NCBI GenBank assembly: GCA_050480705.1
Contig: JBJHAX010000052.1
Span: 1-14,132, forward strand
Reading direction: 5' to 3'
Length of the DNA: 14,132 nt
Source: JBJHAX01 sp050480705
Lineage (GTDB): Bacteria > Actinomycetota > Nitriliruptoria > Nitriliruptorales > Nitriliruptoraceae
Position numbers and translations under genes: made by a program. The notes beneath the pieces were generated by a model, which saw only the letters and a program-made list of their open reading frames with translations, made no database searches and was not told the origin of the DNA. Positions within the stretch are counted from its first letter, which is position 1, and every line of letters starts with the position of its first letter. Positions 1 to 6,362 of the stretch are shown here, in pieces.

Positions 1-1287
1 GACGACGTCATGGCGGCGATCGACCGGTTCGCCCGCCTGTCGGAGGACATCGAATCGGTCGCCGACGACCTGCTCGGCGACGACGACGAACTCGGCGACC
101 TGAGCGAACTGCAGGCGATCACCGAGGAAGCGCCGATCGTCAAGTTCGTCAACCTGCTGATCACTCAGGCCGTCAGCGATGGAGCGTCCGATATCCACAT
201 CGAACCCGGTGAACGTGACCTGCGCGTGCGCTACCGGATCGACGGTGTACTGCACGAGGTCATGCGCTCGCCGCGTTCGATTCAGGCCGGCGTGGTCTCG
301 AGGTTGAAGATCATGGCGGACGTGGACATCGCCGAGCGGCGTGTGCCGCAGGACGGGCGCATCGGCATCACCGTGCACGGCAAGCAGATCGACCTGCGCG
401 TGTCGACGTTGCCGACCGTGTACGGCGAGAAGGTCGTGATGCGCATCCTCGACCGGACCTCGGTGCTGCTCAAGCTCGAGGACCTCGGGTTCCTCGAGGA
501 CAATCTCGCGCAGTACCACGAGTCGTTCACCAAGCCCTACGGGATGATCCTGGTGACGGGGCCGACCGGATCGGGGAAGTCGACGACGCTGTATGCGACG
601 CTCAACGTGCTCAACCAGCCGGGTGTGAACATCGTCACCACCGAGGATCCGGTCGAGTACCGCCTGACCGGGATCAGCCAGCTGCAGGTCAACACCAAGG
701 TGGGGCTGACGTTCGCTGCGGCGCTGCGATCGATCCTGCGCCAGGACCCCGACGTGATCCTCGTCGGCGAGATGCGTGACCGCGAAACGGCGCAGATGGG
801 GGTCGAAGCCGCGTTGACGGGCCACCTGGTGCTCTCGACGCTGCACACCAACGACGCGCCCTCGGCTGTGACACGGCTGACCGAGATGGGCATCGAGTCC
901 TTCCTGGTGGGCTCCGCGCTGGACTGCGTCGTCGCGCAGCGGCTTGCGCGGCGTGTGTGCGGAAAATGCGTCGACTACGAGACCGTCGGCCCCCAGATGC
1001 TCAAGGAAGCCGGCTTTCGTGACGACATCGTGGCGGAGGATCCCGAGATCCCGCGTGCGGTCGGATGCAGCGCGTGCAGCCACACCGGCTACCGCGGGCG
1101 GCTCGCGATCCACGAGGTGATGACGATGACCGAGGAGATCGAGCGCCTCGCGGTCGCACGCGCGTCCTCGGACGACATTTCCCGCACGGCGGTCGAGCAG
1201 GGCATGCGCACGCTGCGCGCCGACGGACTGAGCAAGGTGTTGCACGGCCTGACCACGCTCGAAGAGGTGGGCCGGGTCGTGGTGTGA
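1..1287 (+). CDS. pilB: Type IV pilus extension ATPase PilB (GspE/PulE family), 5'-truncated by the window edge
   Basis: Hexameric cytoplasmic ATPase that powers pilus polymerisation through PilC. The reading frame is open from base 1, so the true start, and probably an N-terminal MshEN domain, lies outside. The first visible stretch is an acidic linker of the kind that precedes the ATPase core. Numbering from the Met codon at base 10: Walker A GPTGSGKST at 184-192, Asp box TTEDPVEY 210-217, Walker B ILVGE 250-254, His box with His272 and His279. A zinc-binding cysteine quartet, C317/C320 and C353/C356, is typical of PilB/GspE and absent from PilT, which decides extension rather than retraction. 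The C-terminal helical part is complete and ends at TGA 1285-1287. pilT follows after 70 bases with no hairpin between them, so co-transcription is likely. Identity is very secure; only the missing N-terminus is unknown. Confidence 0.97.
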   Translation, partial: DDVMAAIDRFARLSEDIESVADDLLGDDDELGDLSELQAITEEAPIVKFVNLLITQAVSDGASDIHIEPGERDLRVRYRIDGVLHEVMRSPRSIQAGVVSRLKIMADVDIAERRVPQDGRIGITVHGKQIDLRVSTLPTVYGEKVVMRILDRTSVLLKLEDLGFLEDNLAQYHESFTKPYGMILVTGPTGSGKSTTLYATLNVLNQPGVNIVTTEDPVEYRLTGISQLQVNTKVGLTFAAALRSILRQDPDVILVGEMRDRETAQMGVEAALTGHLVLSTLHTNDAPSAVTRLTEMGIESFLVGSALDCVVAQRLARRVCGKCVDYETVGPQMLKEAGFRDDIVAEDPEIPRAVGCSACSHTGYRGRLAIHEVMTMTEEIERLAVARASSDDISRTAVEQGMRTLRADGLSKVLHGLTTLEEVGRVVV

Positions 1288-1357
1288 ACCCGGTCCGCAG
1301 ACCGCGCCAGCCGACGCCAGCGAACAACGCCGACACACCAAGGCGAGGAGAACAACG

Positions 1358-2989
1358 ATGAGTGGCCTCGGGGAGGCGCTGCTGGAGCAGGGTGCGCTCA
1401 CGCCGGAGCAGTTGCAGCAGGCTGAAACCCGCCGGCACGAGTTCGGCGGCAGCCTGGCCAAGACGCTGATCGAACTCGAGCTCGCCGATGAACGCACCTT
1501 GCTGCGCGCGCTCGCCGCGACCATGGGCATGCCGTACCTCGACGTCGACGGGCAGCACGTCGATCCCAACGCTGTCGCGCAGGTGCCGGTCGAGGTGATC
1601 CGGCGTCTCAAAGCGCTGCCCGTCGGTCTTGGCGCGAACGACGAACTGTTCGTCGCCGTCGCAGACCCGCACCGCCGGGAGGTCGCCGAGGAGATCCGGT
1701 CGTTGACGGGACTCGACGTCGTGCTCGGACTCACGGCTCGCCACGCGCTCGCGGCCGCCATCGACCACCATGCTGCGTCGAGCGCCGACCAGCGCGCACC
1801 GGCTGCCCCACCAGCGCCGCCGCGTCCGGACCTCGCCCCGGGTGTCGAACAGATCGGCCAGGCGGGCAACGGTGTCGCGCCGCCGGCCGAGGCGCAACCG
1901 CGAGTGACCGCCGACGAACCGTTGGCGGTCGACATCGACGACCTGCTGATGGCGCTGTATCAGCGCGACGGTTCGGATCTGCATCTCACCGCTGGCGTCC
2001 AGCCGACCATCCGTGTCGACGGCGACCTGCTGCGCCTGGACGAGTTCCCGGCGCTGAAGCCCCACGACCTGCAGAAGATGATCTATGCGATTCTCACCGA
2101 CAAGCAGCGTGAGGCCTTCGAGAACAACCTCGAACTGGACATGTCGTACTCGGTGCCGGGTGTCGCGCGTTTCCGTGTCAACATCTTCCAGCAGCGCGAC
2201 GCGCTCGGCGCGGTCATGCGCATCATCCCGTTCGAGATCCTGCCGCTCGAGGATCTCGGCATCCCCGAACAGGTCGCGAGCTTCGCCTATCTGCCGCGAG
2301 GGTTCGTGCTCGTCACCGGGCCGACCGGATCGGGAAAATCGACCACGCTCGCGTCGTTGATCGACCTGATCAACCGCAACCGTCCGGTTCACATCATGAC
2401 CGTCGAGGACCCCATCGAGTTCCTTCACCAGCACAAGATGGCGGTCGTCAACCAGCGCGAAGTCGGCACGGACACCCACACGTTCGCCGCCGCGCTCAAG
2501 CACGCGCTGCGCCAGGACCCCGATGTGATTCTCGTCGGCGAGATGCGCGACCTCGAGACGATCCAGATCGCGCTCACCGCAGCCGAGACCGGCCACCTCG
2601 TCTTCGGCACCCTGCACACTCAGGACGCCCCGCAGACCGTGGACCGGATCATCGACGTGTTCCCGCCCCACCAGCAGGAACAGATCCGGGTGATGCTGTC
2701 GGGGTCGCTCAAGGGTGTGGTGTGCCAGACGCTGCTCAAGCGCTCTGACGGCAAGGGCCGCGTGCCCGCGACCGAGGTGATGGTTACCACCTCAGGGATC
2801 CGTAACCTGATCCGCGAAGGCAAGACCCACCAGATCTACAGTTCGATCCAGTCGGGCGCCTCCAGCGGCATGGTGACGATGGACCAGTCGCTCGCGACAC
2901 TGGCCCGCTCTGGCCTCATCACGCGTGACGACGCTGCTGAGAAGGCCAGTGACATGCAGGAGTTCAACCGGCTTGCCGGTGGGGCCTGA
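1358..2989 (+). CDS. pilT: Type IV pilus retraction ATPase PilT with an N-terminal MshEN-type domain
   Basis: Hexameric ATPase that depolymerises pili (twitching, retraction, DNA uptake). The protein has 543 residues against about 345-370 for ordinary PilT. Residues about 4-138 look like the MshEN/GspE N-terminal domain normally found on PilB/MshE (LGEALLEQGALTPEQL near the start, then a second repeat). Residues 139-185 are an Ala/Pro-rich linker. The PilT core follows: Walker A GPTGSGKST 321-329, Asp box TVEDPIEF 348-355, Walker B ILVGE 391-395, His box H413/H420, and the PilT hallmark GIRNLIRE at 480-487. No zinc cysteine quartet is present. The ATG at 1358 is preceded by a good ribosome site (gaggag). 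pilC starts 21 bases after the stop. In the first MshEN repeat the usual leading Arg is Gly3 and the closing Gln position is Arg26, so c-di-GMP binding cannot be assumed. Confidence 0.95.
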   Translation: MSGLGEALLEQGALTPEQLQQAETRRHEFGGSLAKTLIELELADERTLLRALAATMGMPYLDVDGQHVDPNAVAQVPVEVIRRLKALPVGLGANDELFVAVADPHRREVAEEIRSLTGLDVVLGLTARHALAAAIDHHAASSADQRAPAAPPAPPRPDLAPGVEQIGQAGNGVAPPAEAQPRVTADEPLAVDIDDLLMALYQRDGSDLHLTAGVQPTIRVDGDLLRLDEFPALKPHDLQKMIYAILTDKQREAFENNLELDMSYSVPGVARFRVNIFQQRDALGAVMRIIPFEILPLEDLGIPEQVASFAYLPRGFVLVTGPTGSGKSTTLASLIDLINRNRPVHIMTVEDPIEFLHQHKMAVVNQREVGTDTHTFAAALKHALRQDPDVILVGEMRDLETIQIALTAAETGHLVFGTLHTQDAPQTVDRIIDVFPPHQQEQIRVMLSGSLKGVVCQTLLKRSDGKGRVPATEVMVTTSGIRNLIREGKTHQIYSSIQSGASSGMVTMDQSLATLARSGLITRDDAAEKASDMQEFNRLAGGA

Positions 2990-3010
2990 CGCCACCGGAA
3001 AGGCTGACTG

Positions 3011-4255
3011 ATGGCGACCGCGGCACCCAAGCTCGCGAAGTTCGACTACCAGGTGCGCGACAAGTCCGGGAAGATGGTTTCCGGGCAGCTCGAAGCCGAC
3101 AGCCAGGCTGCGGTCGCGCAGCGCCTGCGGCAGATGGGCTACGCACCGGTGCGCATCGACGAGGTGTCCACCTCGCCGCTGCAGCGCGATCTCACCATCC
3201 CCGGTGTGTCGGGGCGCGTGTCGCTCAAAGACCTCGCGATCTTCTCGCGTCAGTTCGCGACGATGATCGGCTCAGGCCTCAGCCTGCTGCGCACGCTCAC
3301 GATCCTCGCCGAGCAGACCCAGAACAAGAAGCTCGCCGAAACAACCCACGACCTGCGCGCCAAGGTCGAGGCCGGCTCGAGCCTGTCACGCGCTCTGGCC
3401 GAACACCCGAAGGTGTTCTCGCGTCTGTTCATCGCCATGGTGCGTGCCGGTGAGGCCGCCGGCATGCTCGACACGGTTCTGCTGCGTGTCGCCGACATGT
3501 ATGAACGCGAGGTGGCGCTGCGCGGCAAGATCAAGTCGGCGATGACCTATCCGGTCATCGTGGTGGTGATCGCGATCGTGCTCACCGCCGCGATGCTGAT
3601 CTTCATCGTGCCGACGTTCGCGGCGATGTTCGAAGATCTCGGCGGCGAGTTGCCGTTGATGACCCGCATGCTCGTTGCCGGGTCGAACCTGCTGGCCTCA
3701 TGGTGGGGCCTGCTGTTCGGTGTTGTGCTTCCGGCCGTGCTTGCCGTCGTCTACGGCCGTATCCGCGCGAGCGAACAGGGGCGCTTCGCGATCGACCGGC
3801 TGAAGCTGCGACTGCCGGTCTTCGGGCCCTTGTTCCAGAAGATCGCGCTCAGCCGTTTCGCCCGCAATCTCGCCACACTGCTCGCGGCGGGTGTGCCGAT
3901 CTTGCAGGCACTCGAAATCACCGCGGACACGGTCAACAACGGCCCGATCGCGCATGCGGTGCGTGACGTGCAGACCTCGGTGCGGGAAGGCGAGTCGATC
4001 AACCGGCCACTGCGCCGCCACGAGGTGTTCCCGCCGATGGTGGTGCAGATGATCGCGGTCGGCGAGGAGACCGGCAACGTCGACGGGATGCTCAACAAGA
4101 TCGCCGATTTCTACGACACCGAGATCGAGTCGACCACCGAATCACTCACTGCATTGATGGAGCCGATCATGATCGGCGTCATCGGTGGGATCGTCGGCGG
4201 CATGGTCATCGCGCTGTACATGCCGATGTTCCAGGTGTTCGACCTGATCGGCTGA
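3011..4255 (+). CDS. pilC: Type IV pilus inner-membrane platform protein PilC
   Basis: Polytopic membrane protein that couples the PilB/PilT motors to pilin insertion and removal. The 414 residues match the family's usual length. An N-terminal soluble segment (FDYQVRDKSGKMVSGQLEA, from residue 11) precedes two T2SSF domains. The first covers about 75-198 and contains GEAAGMLD (147-154); its hydrophobic end, about 180-201, runs into IVPTF. The second covers about 278-402 with the equivalent GEETGNVDGML (351-361). Further membrane segments are near 228-248 and 385-405. The start has a reasonable purine-rich ribosome site (ggaaagg) and sits 21 bases downstream of pilT. A GC-rich hairpin immediately after the stop suggests the pilB-pilT-pilC transcript ends or is attenuated there. 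Nothing is missing or unusual. Confidence 0.96.
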   Translation: MATAAPKLAKFDYQVRDKSGKMVSGQLEADSQAAVAQRLRQMGYAPVRIDEVSTSPLQRDLTIPGVSGRVSLKDLAIFSRQFATMIGSGLSLLRTLTILAEQTQNKKLAETTHDLRAKVEAGSSLSRALAEHPKVFSRLFIAMVRAGEAAGMLDTVLLRVADMYEREVALRGKIKSAMTYPVIVVVIAIVLTAAMLIFIVPTFAAMFEDLGGELPLMTRMLVAGSNLLASWWGLLFGVVLPAVLAVVYGRIRASEQGRFAIDRLKLRLPVFGPLFQKIALSRFARNLATLLAAGVPILQALEITADTVNNGPIAHAVRDVQTSVREGESINRPLRRHEVFPPMVVQMIAVGEETGNVDGMLNKIADFYDTEIESTTESLTALMEPIMIGVIGGIVGGMVIALYMPMFQVFDLIG

Positions 4256-4256
4256 A

Positions 4257-4280
4257 GCGCCGCGTTTCGAGGCGCGGCGC
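4257..4280 (+). terminator. GC-rich hairpin after pilC, candidate terminator or attenuator
   Basis: Perfect 8-bp inverted repeat gcgccgcg (4257-4264) / cgcggcgc (4273-4280) with an 8-base loop, two bases after the pilC stop codon. There is no T-run downstream, so this is not a textbook intrinsic terminator; U-less hairpins are often invoked as terminators in high-GC actinobacteria. It separates pilBTC from the separately controlled pilin gene. Confidence 0.5.
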
Positions 4281-4605
4281 CGACCGCCCATCTGAGCGGC
4301 AAGCGCACGTTCAGCGCTTTCAAACGCCCGCTTACCCAACGTATCCGAGCGAACACGATCCGCGATGCCTGCAGCGGTGTGGTCTGATGTGCCAGATGAG
4401 CCACATGTGGCTCATGGGTCTGTAGTCTTCGTCACGGTCGGTACGTCGCGCTCAAGTGGCTGGCGGGTCGTGCCGATGCACAGGCGACGGATCGTTGACG
4501 TCCGTGGCGTGAGCCGCGGCTCGACGAGGGCGCCGCACCATTCATCATCGGGGCCCGAAGTGTCCGTCGAACTTCATCGCACTCATATGCGCAACGGAGG
4601 CAGCA
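4281..4605 (+). other. Non-coding leader region between pilC and the pilin gene
   Basis: With the hairpin at 4257-4280 this makes a 350-base gene-free gap. Reading frames here lack convincing starts or family features, and the longest (4365-4832) runs out of frame through the pilin gene. The region holds the perfect palindrome at 4396-4415, a TANNNT-type possible -10 element (tagtct, 4423-4428) directly downstream of it, a small inverted repeat acgga/tccgt (about 4487-4505), and the pilin ribosome site (acggaggc, just before 4606). The pilin probably has its own promoter and a leader of up to about 170 bases. The promoter call is tentative because no clear -35 box accompanies it. Confidence 0.5.
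4396..4415. promoter_or_regulatory. Perfect 20-base palindrome upstream of the pilin gene, candidate operator
   Basis: ATGAGCCACATGTGGCTCAT reads identically on both strands over 20 bases. After a short offset the outer bases caga (4393-4396) and tctg (4419-4422) are also complementary. A TANNNT hexamer (tagtct) begins at 4423, so a dimeric regulator bound here would cover the -35 region of a pilin promoter. As RNA it could fold into an 8-bp stem with a catg loop, but no T-run follows, so an operator is the preferred reading. The regulator is unknown. Confidence 0.55.
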
Positions 4606-5037
4606 ATGAACCGCAGGTTCGAAGAGGCCAAGCGCGAGGAGGGGTTCACCCTCATCGAGCTGCTGGTCGTCGTCATCATCATCGGGATCCTCGCGGCGAT
4701 CGCGATCCCGGTGTTCCTGAATCAGCGCCGCAGCGCCTGGCAGGGCGAGCTCACCAGTGGTGTCCGCAACGTCGCTCTCGAGATCGAAGCGCACGGCGTG
4801 ACCACTCAGGGCAACTACGCGGCCATCTTTGAAGAGACGGGTCTTGACCTGGAGCTGGACGCAGTCGTGACCGGCGTGCTTGGTGCGAATCATCCACTGG
4901 ACTTCGACGGCGAGTTCGGAGCGACAAGCTTCACGCTCTGCGCGCAGCACGACCAGCTCGGGGAAGACGGCAGTGTCACCTACGACAGCAACGATGGCGG
5001 CATCCAGGACTTCGTGACGTCCGCCTGTCCGGAATGA
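4606..5037 (+). CDS. pilA: Type IV prepilin, probable major pilin (PilA-like)
   Basis: Precursor of the pilus subunit, 143 residues. It has a class III leader of 13 residues ending in Gly13, with cleavage before Phe14 in EEG|FTLIE. Glu18 is the conserved Glu5 of the mature protein. A hydrophobic helix (LLVVVIIIGILAAIAIPVF, about 19-37) anchors and packs the subunit. The mature protein of about 130 residues has two cysteines, C112 and C141, placed as in the C-terminal disulfide-bonded D-region, and ends three residues after C141. A strong ribosome site (cggaggcag) precedes the ATG. It has its own 5' leader and is followed by a strong UUCG hairpin, as expected for a highly expressed single-gene transcript. 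Assignment as major pilin rests on its single-gene setting, size and canonical N-terminus; it could still be a minor pilin if another pilA lies elsewhere. Confidence 0.93.
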   Translation: MNRRFEEAKREEGFTLIELLVVVIIIGILAAIAIPVFLNQRRSAWQGELTSGVRNVALEIEAHGVTTQGNYAAIFEETGLDLELDAVVTGVLGANHPLDFDGEFGATSFTLCAQHDQLGEDGSVTYDSNDGGIQDFVTSACPE

Positions 5038-5055
5038 TCGTCTGAAGTCAGCATG

Positions 5056-5083
5056 GGTGGGGCGGCCTTCGGGCCGCCCCACC
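5056..5083 (+). terminator. Strong UUCG-capped hairpin terminator after the pilin gene
   Basis: A 12-bp perfect stem, left arm 5056-5067 (ggtggggcggcc) and right arm 5072-5083 (ggccgccccacc), closed by a ttcg tetraloop (5068-5071). It lies 18 bases after the pilin stop. UUCG loops are exceptionally stable. There is no T-tract, but the stem strength and position make transcription termination, or 3'-end protection of the pilin mRNA, the likely role. Confidence 0.8.
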
Positions 5084-5151
5084 GGCGTGTTCACAGGACT
5101 ACGCGGGATCTGCGGATAGCGTCGGTGTGTCGCGAGCGAGGGGAGGGGCAC

Positions 5152-5952
5152 GTGGAGGCGGCGCTGATCGCTCTTGCCGTCGTGCTCGGACTTGCGGCAG
5201 GATCTTTCGCGAATGTTCCGGTGGCGCGTTGGCCGCAGGGACGCAGCGTCGGGGAGCCGTCACGCTCGCAGTGTCCGTCGTGTGGCACACCGCTCGCCGC
5301 CCGTGACAACATCCCGCTGATTTCGTATGTCATCCTTCGTGGTCGCTGCCGGCACTGTTCGGCGCGTATCGCACCTCGTTATCCGCTGATCGAGTTGCTC
5401 GTCGCGGCGCTGTTCGGCGTGACGACGGCGGTCTGGGGGCTCGACGCACGGCTTCCTGCCCTGCTGGTGTTCGTCTGGGCGCTCGTGGTCGCCTCAGCGA
5501 TCGATCTCGAGCACCGCATCATCCCCAACCGGCTGACGCTGCGCCTGCCGCTCGTGCTCGCCCCTCTGCTGCTGGTGGCGTGGCTCGTGGATCGTGACAC
5601 CGCAGCGCTGGCGCGGGCCGGCATCTGGGCGATCGCGCTCCCGGCGATCATGTTCGCGCTCTCGGAGGTGTTCCGGCTGCTGCGCGGCCAGGCAGGCATC
5701 GGGCTCGGCGACGTCAAGTTCGCCATCTCGATCGGGCTCGTCGTCGGACACTTGGGCGGCTGGCACCTCGTGGTGTTCGCCTACGCGTCTGTCGCCGTCG
5801 CGGTGGCCGTCGCGCTGGTGCTGTTGATCCTTCGCAAAGCACGTCTGGCGTCGCGTATTCCGTTCGGTCCCTACCTCGCCGTCGGTGCGCTCGTGCCCGT
5901 TCTGGCGGGTGATGCGTCGACATCGTTCGTACGAGGCGTGCTCGGCCTGTGA
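5152..5952 (+). CDS. pilD: Prepilin peptidase / N-methyltransferase PilD
   Basis: Membrane aspartic protease that cleaves the class III leaders of the four prepilins seen here and methylates the new N-terminus. From the GTG at 5152 (ribosome site ggggagg just upstream) it has 266 residues, normal for the family. An in-frame ATG at 5053 is rejected because it falls beside the stem of the preceding terminator. Visible motifs: two zinc CxxC pairs of the N-terminal cytosolic loop, C41/C44 and C66/C69, as in the bifunctional enzyme; catalytic Asp118 in DLEHRIIPN; catalytic Asp187 in GLGDVKF. Several hydrophobic membrane spans follow. It stands between two hairpin- or leader-containing gaps and may have its own promoter. 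Identity is secure. Confidence 0.96.
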   Translation: MEAALIALAVVLGLAAGSFANVPVARWPQGRSVGEPSRSQCPSCGTPLAARDNIPLISYVILRGRCRHCSARIAPRYPLIELLVAALFGVTTAVWGLDARLPALLVFVWALVVASAIDLEHRIIPNRLTLRLPLVLAPLLLVAWLVDRDTAALARAGIWAIALPAIMFALSEVFRLLRGQAGIGLGDVKFAISIGLVVGHLGGWHLVVFAYASVAVAVAVALVLLILRKARLASRIPFGPYLAVGALVPVLAGDASTSFVRGVLGL

Positions 5953-5964
5953 ACCGTCCAGATA

Positions 5965-5982
5965 AATCACATTGATGTGGTT
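5965..5982. promoter_or_regulatory. Imperfect inverted repeat in the leader of the HTH-pilMNOP operon
   Basis: aatcacat (5965-5972), tg, atgtggtt (5975-5982): 8-base arms with one mismatch. The right arm continues as ATGTGGTTC, one base different from ATGTGGCTC in the perfect palindrome before the pilin gene (4405-4413). It lies 155 bases before the HTH gene. It may be a second binding site for the same regulator; this is suggestive only. Confidence 0.3.
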
Positions 5983-6055
5983 CTCAACCCCTGATGCAAA
6001 CGTGTCGATTGTTGAGGTTGACGCTCGTCTGAGGGACGTGTTACGCATGTCAGCA

Positions 6056-6103
6056 ACTGTGCGTTCCGGTACCGTCCCCGACGGTGAGCGCCGCCCGCAC
6101 AGT
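6056..6103 (+). promoter_or_regulatory. Nested stem-loop in the 5' leader of the HTH-pilMNOP operon
   Basis: The outer 8-bp perfect repeat actgtgcg (6056-6063) / cgcacagt (6096-6103) encloses an inner 6-bp stem accgtc (6071-6076) / gacggt (6080-6085) with a 3-base loop. It ends 34 bases before the ATG at 6138, so it would sit in the mRNA leader. It matches no riboswitch family that I recognise. It may be an RNA control element or an operator. A ttgacg hexamer at 6018-6023 could be a -35 box, but no good -10 accompanies it. Confidence 0.35.
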
Positions 6104-6137
6104 GCCATCCATTTGACGTGCGAAACGAGGAAGCACG

Positions 6138-6359
6138 ATGGAAGCGGACGAGGGCAGGGGTAGCGGCGGCGTCGACCGCCTGCGCACCGTGGCGGAGGTC
6201 GCGGATGTGCTGCGCGTGTCGAACATGACCGTCTACCGCCTTATCAAAGCGGGCGAGCTCGCGGCGCTACGCGTCGGCAAGAGCTACCGCATCCGACAGG
6301 CCGACCTCGACACGTACCTGACCACCGGGTCGGTTCGTGCCGACGAGGCGAGCGGCTGA
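6138..6359 (+). CDS. Small excisionase-family (MerR-like HTH_17) DNA-binding protein
   Basis: A 73-residue protein with one winged helix-turn-helix. The helix pair and recognition helix lie in RTVAEVADVLRVSNMTVYRL (16-35), followed by the wing ELAALRVGKSYRIRQADLDTYL (40-61), the pattern of the excisionase/BldC-type fold. The N-terminal 15 residues are acidic and glycine-rich and probably disordered. A good ribosome site (cgaggaag) precedes the ATG. The stop is only 3 bases from the pilM start, so it is the first gene of the pilMNOP operon. No integrase, att site or phage gene is nearby, so a role as a phage excisionase is unlikely; a transcriptional regulator of pilus genes, possibly autoregulatory, is the better inference. 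Its targets are unknown. Confidence 0.85.
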   Translation: MEADEGRGSGGVDRLRTVAEVADVLRVSNMTVYRLIKAGELAALRVGKSYRIRQADLDTYLTTGSVRADEASG

Positions 6360-6362
6360 CCC

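Noticed and set aside
545..780. Near-identical DNA segments in pilB and pilT around Walker A and Walker B (for example near 559-585 and 2318-2344)
   Set aside because: Explained by conserved protein motifs in paralogous ATPases with the same codon preference; not a mobile or regulatory repeat.
1001..2671. 556-codon open frame on the minus strand across pilB/pilT
   Set aside because: Antisense to two strongly conserved ATPases; composition is Arg/Asp/Val-rich shadow sequence produced by GC-rich codon bias, with no family resemblance.
4365..4832. 155-codon plus-strand frame beginning before the pilin gene
   Set aside because: Out of frame with the pilin, no ribosome site, and its second half is a frame-shifted reading of the pilin N-terminus.
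5960..6030. Possible c-di-GMP (GEMM) riboswitch, prompted by gatgcaaac near 5993
   Set aside because: The flanking helices and spacing of the GEMM core are not present; the resemblance is limited to a few bases.
6138..6359. Reading the HTH gene as a phage excisionase marking an integrated element
   Set aside because: No integrase, attachment-site repeat, tRNA or phage gene in the window, and it is fused into the pilM operon by a 3-base spacing.
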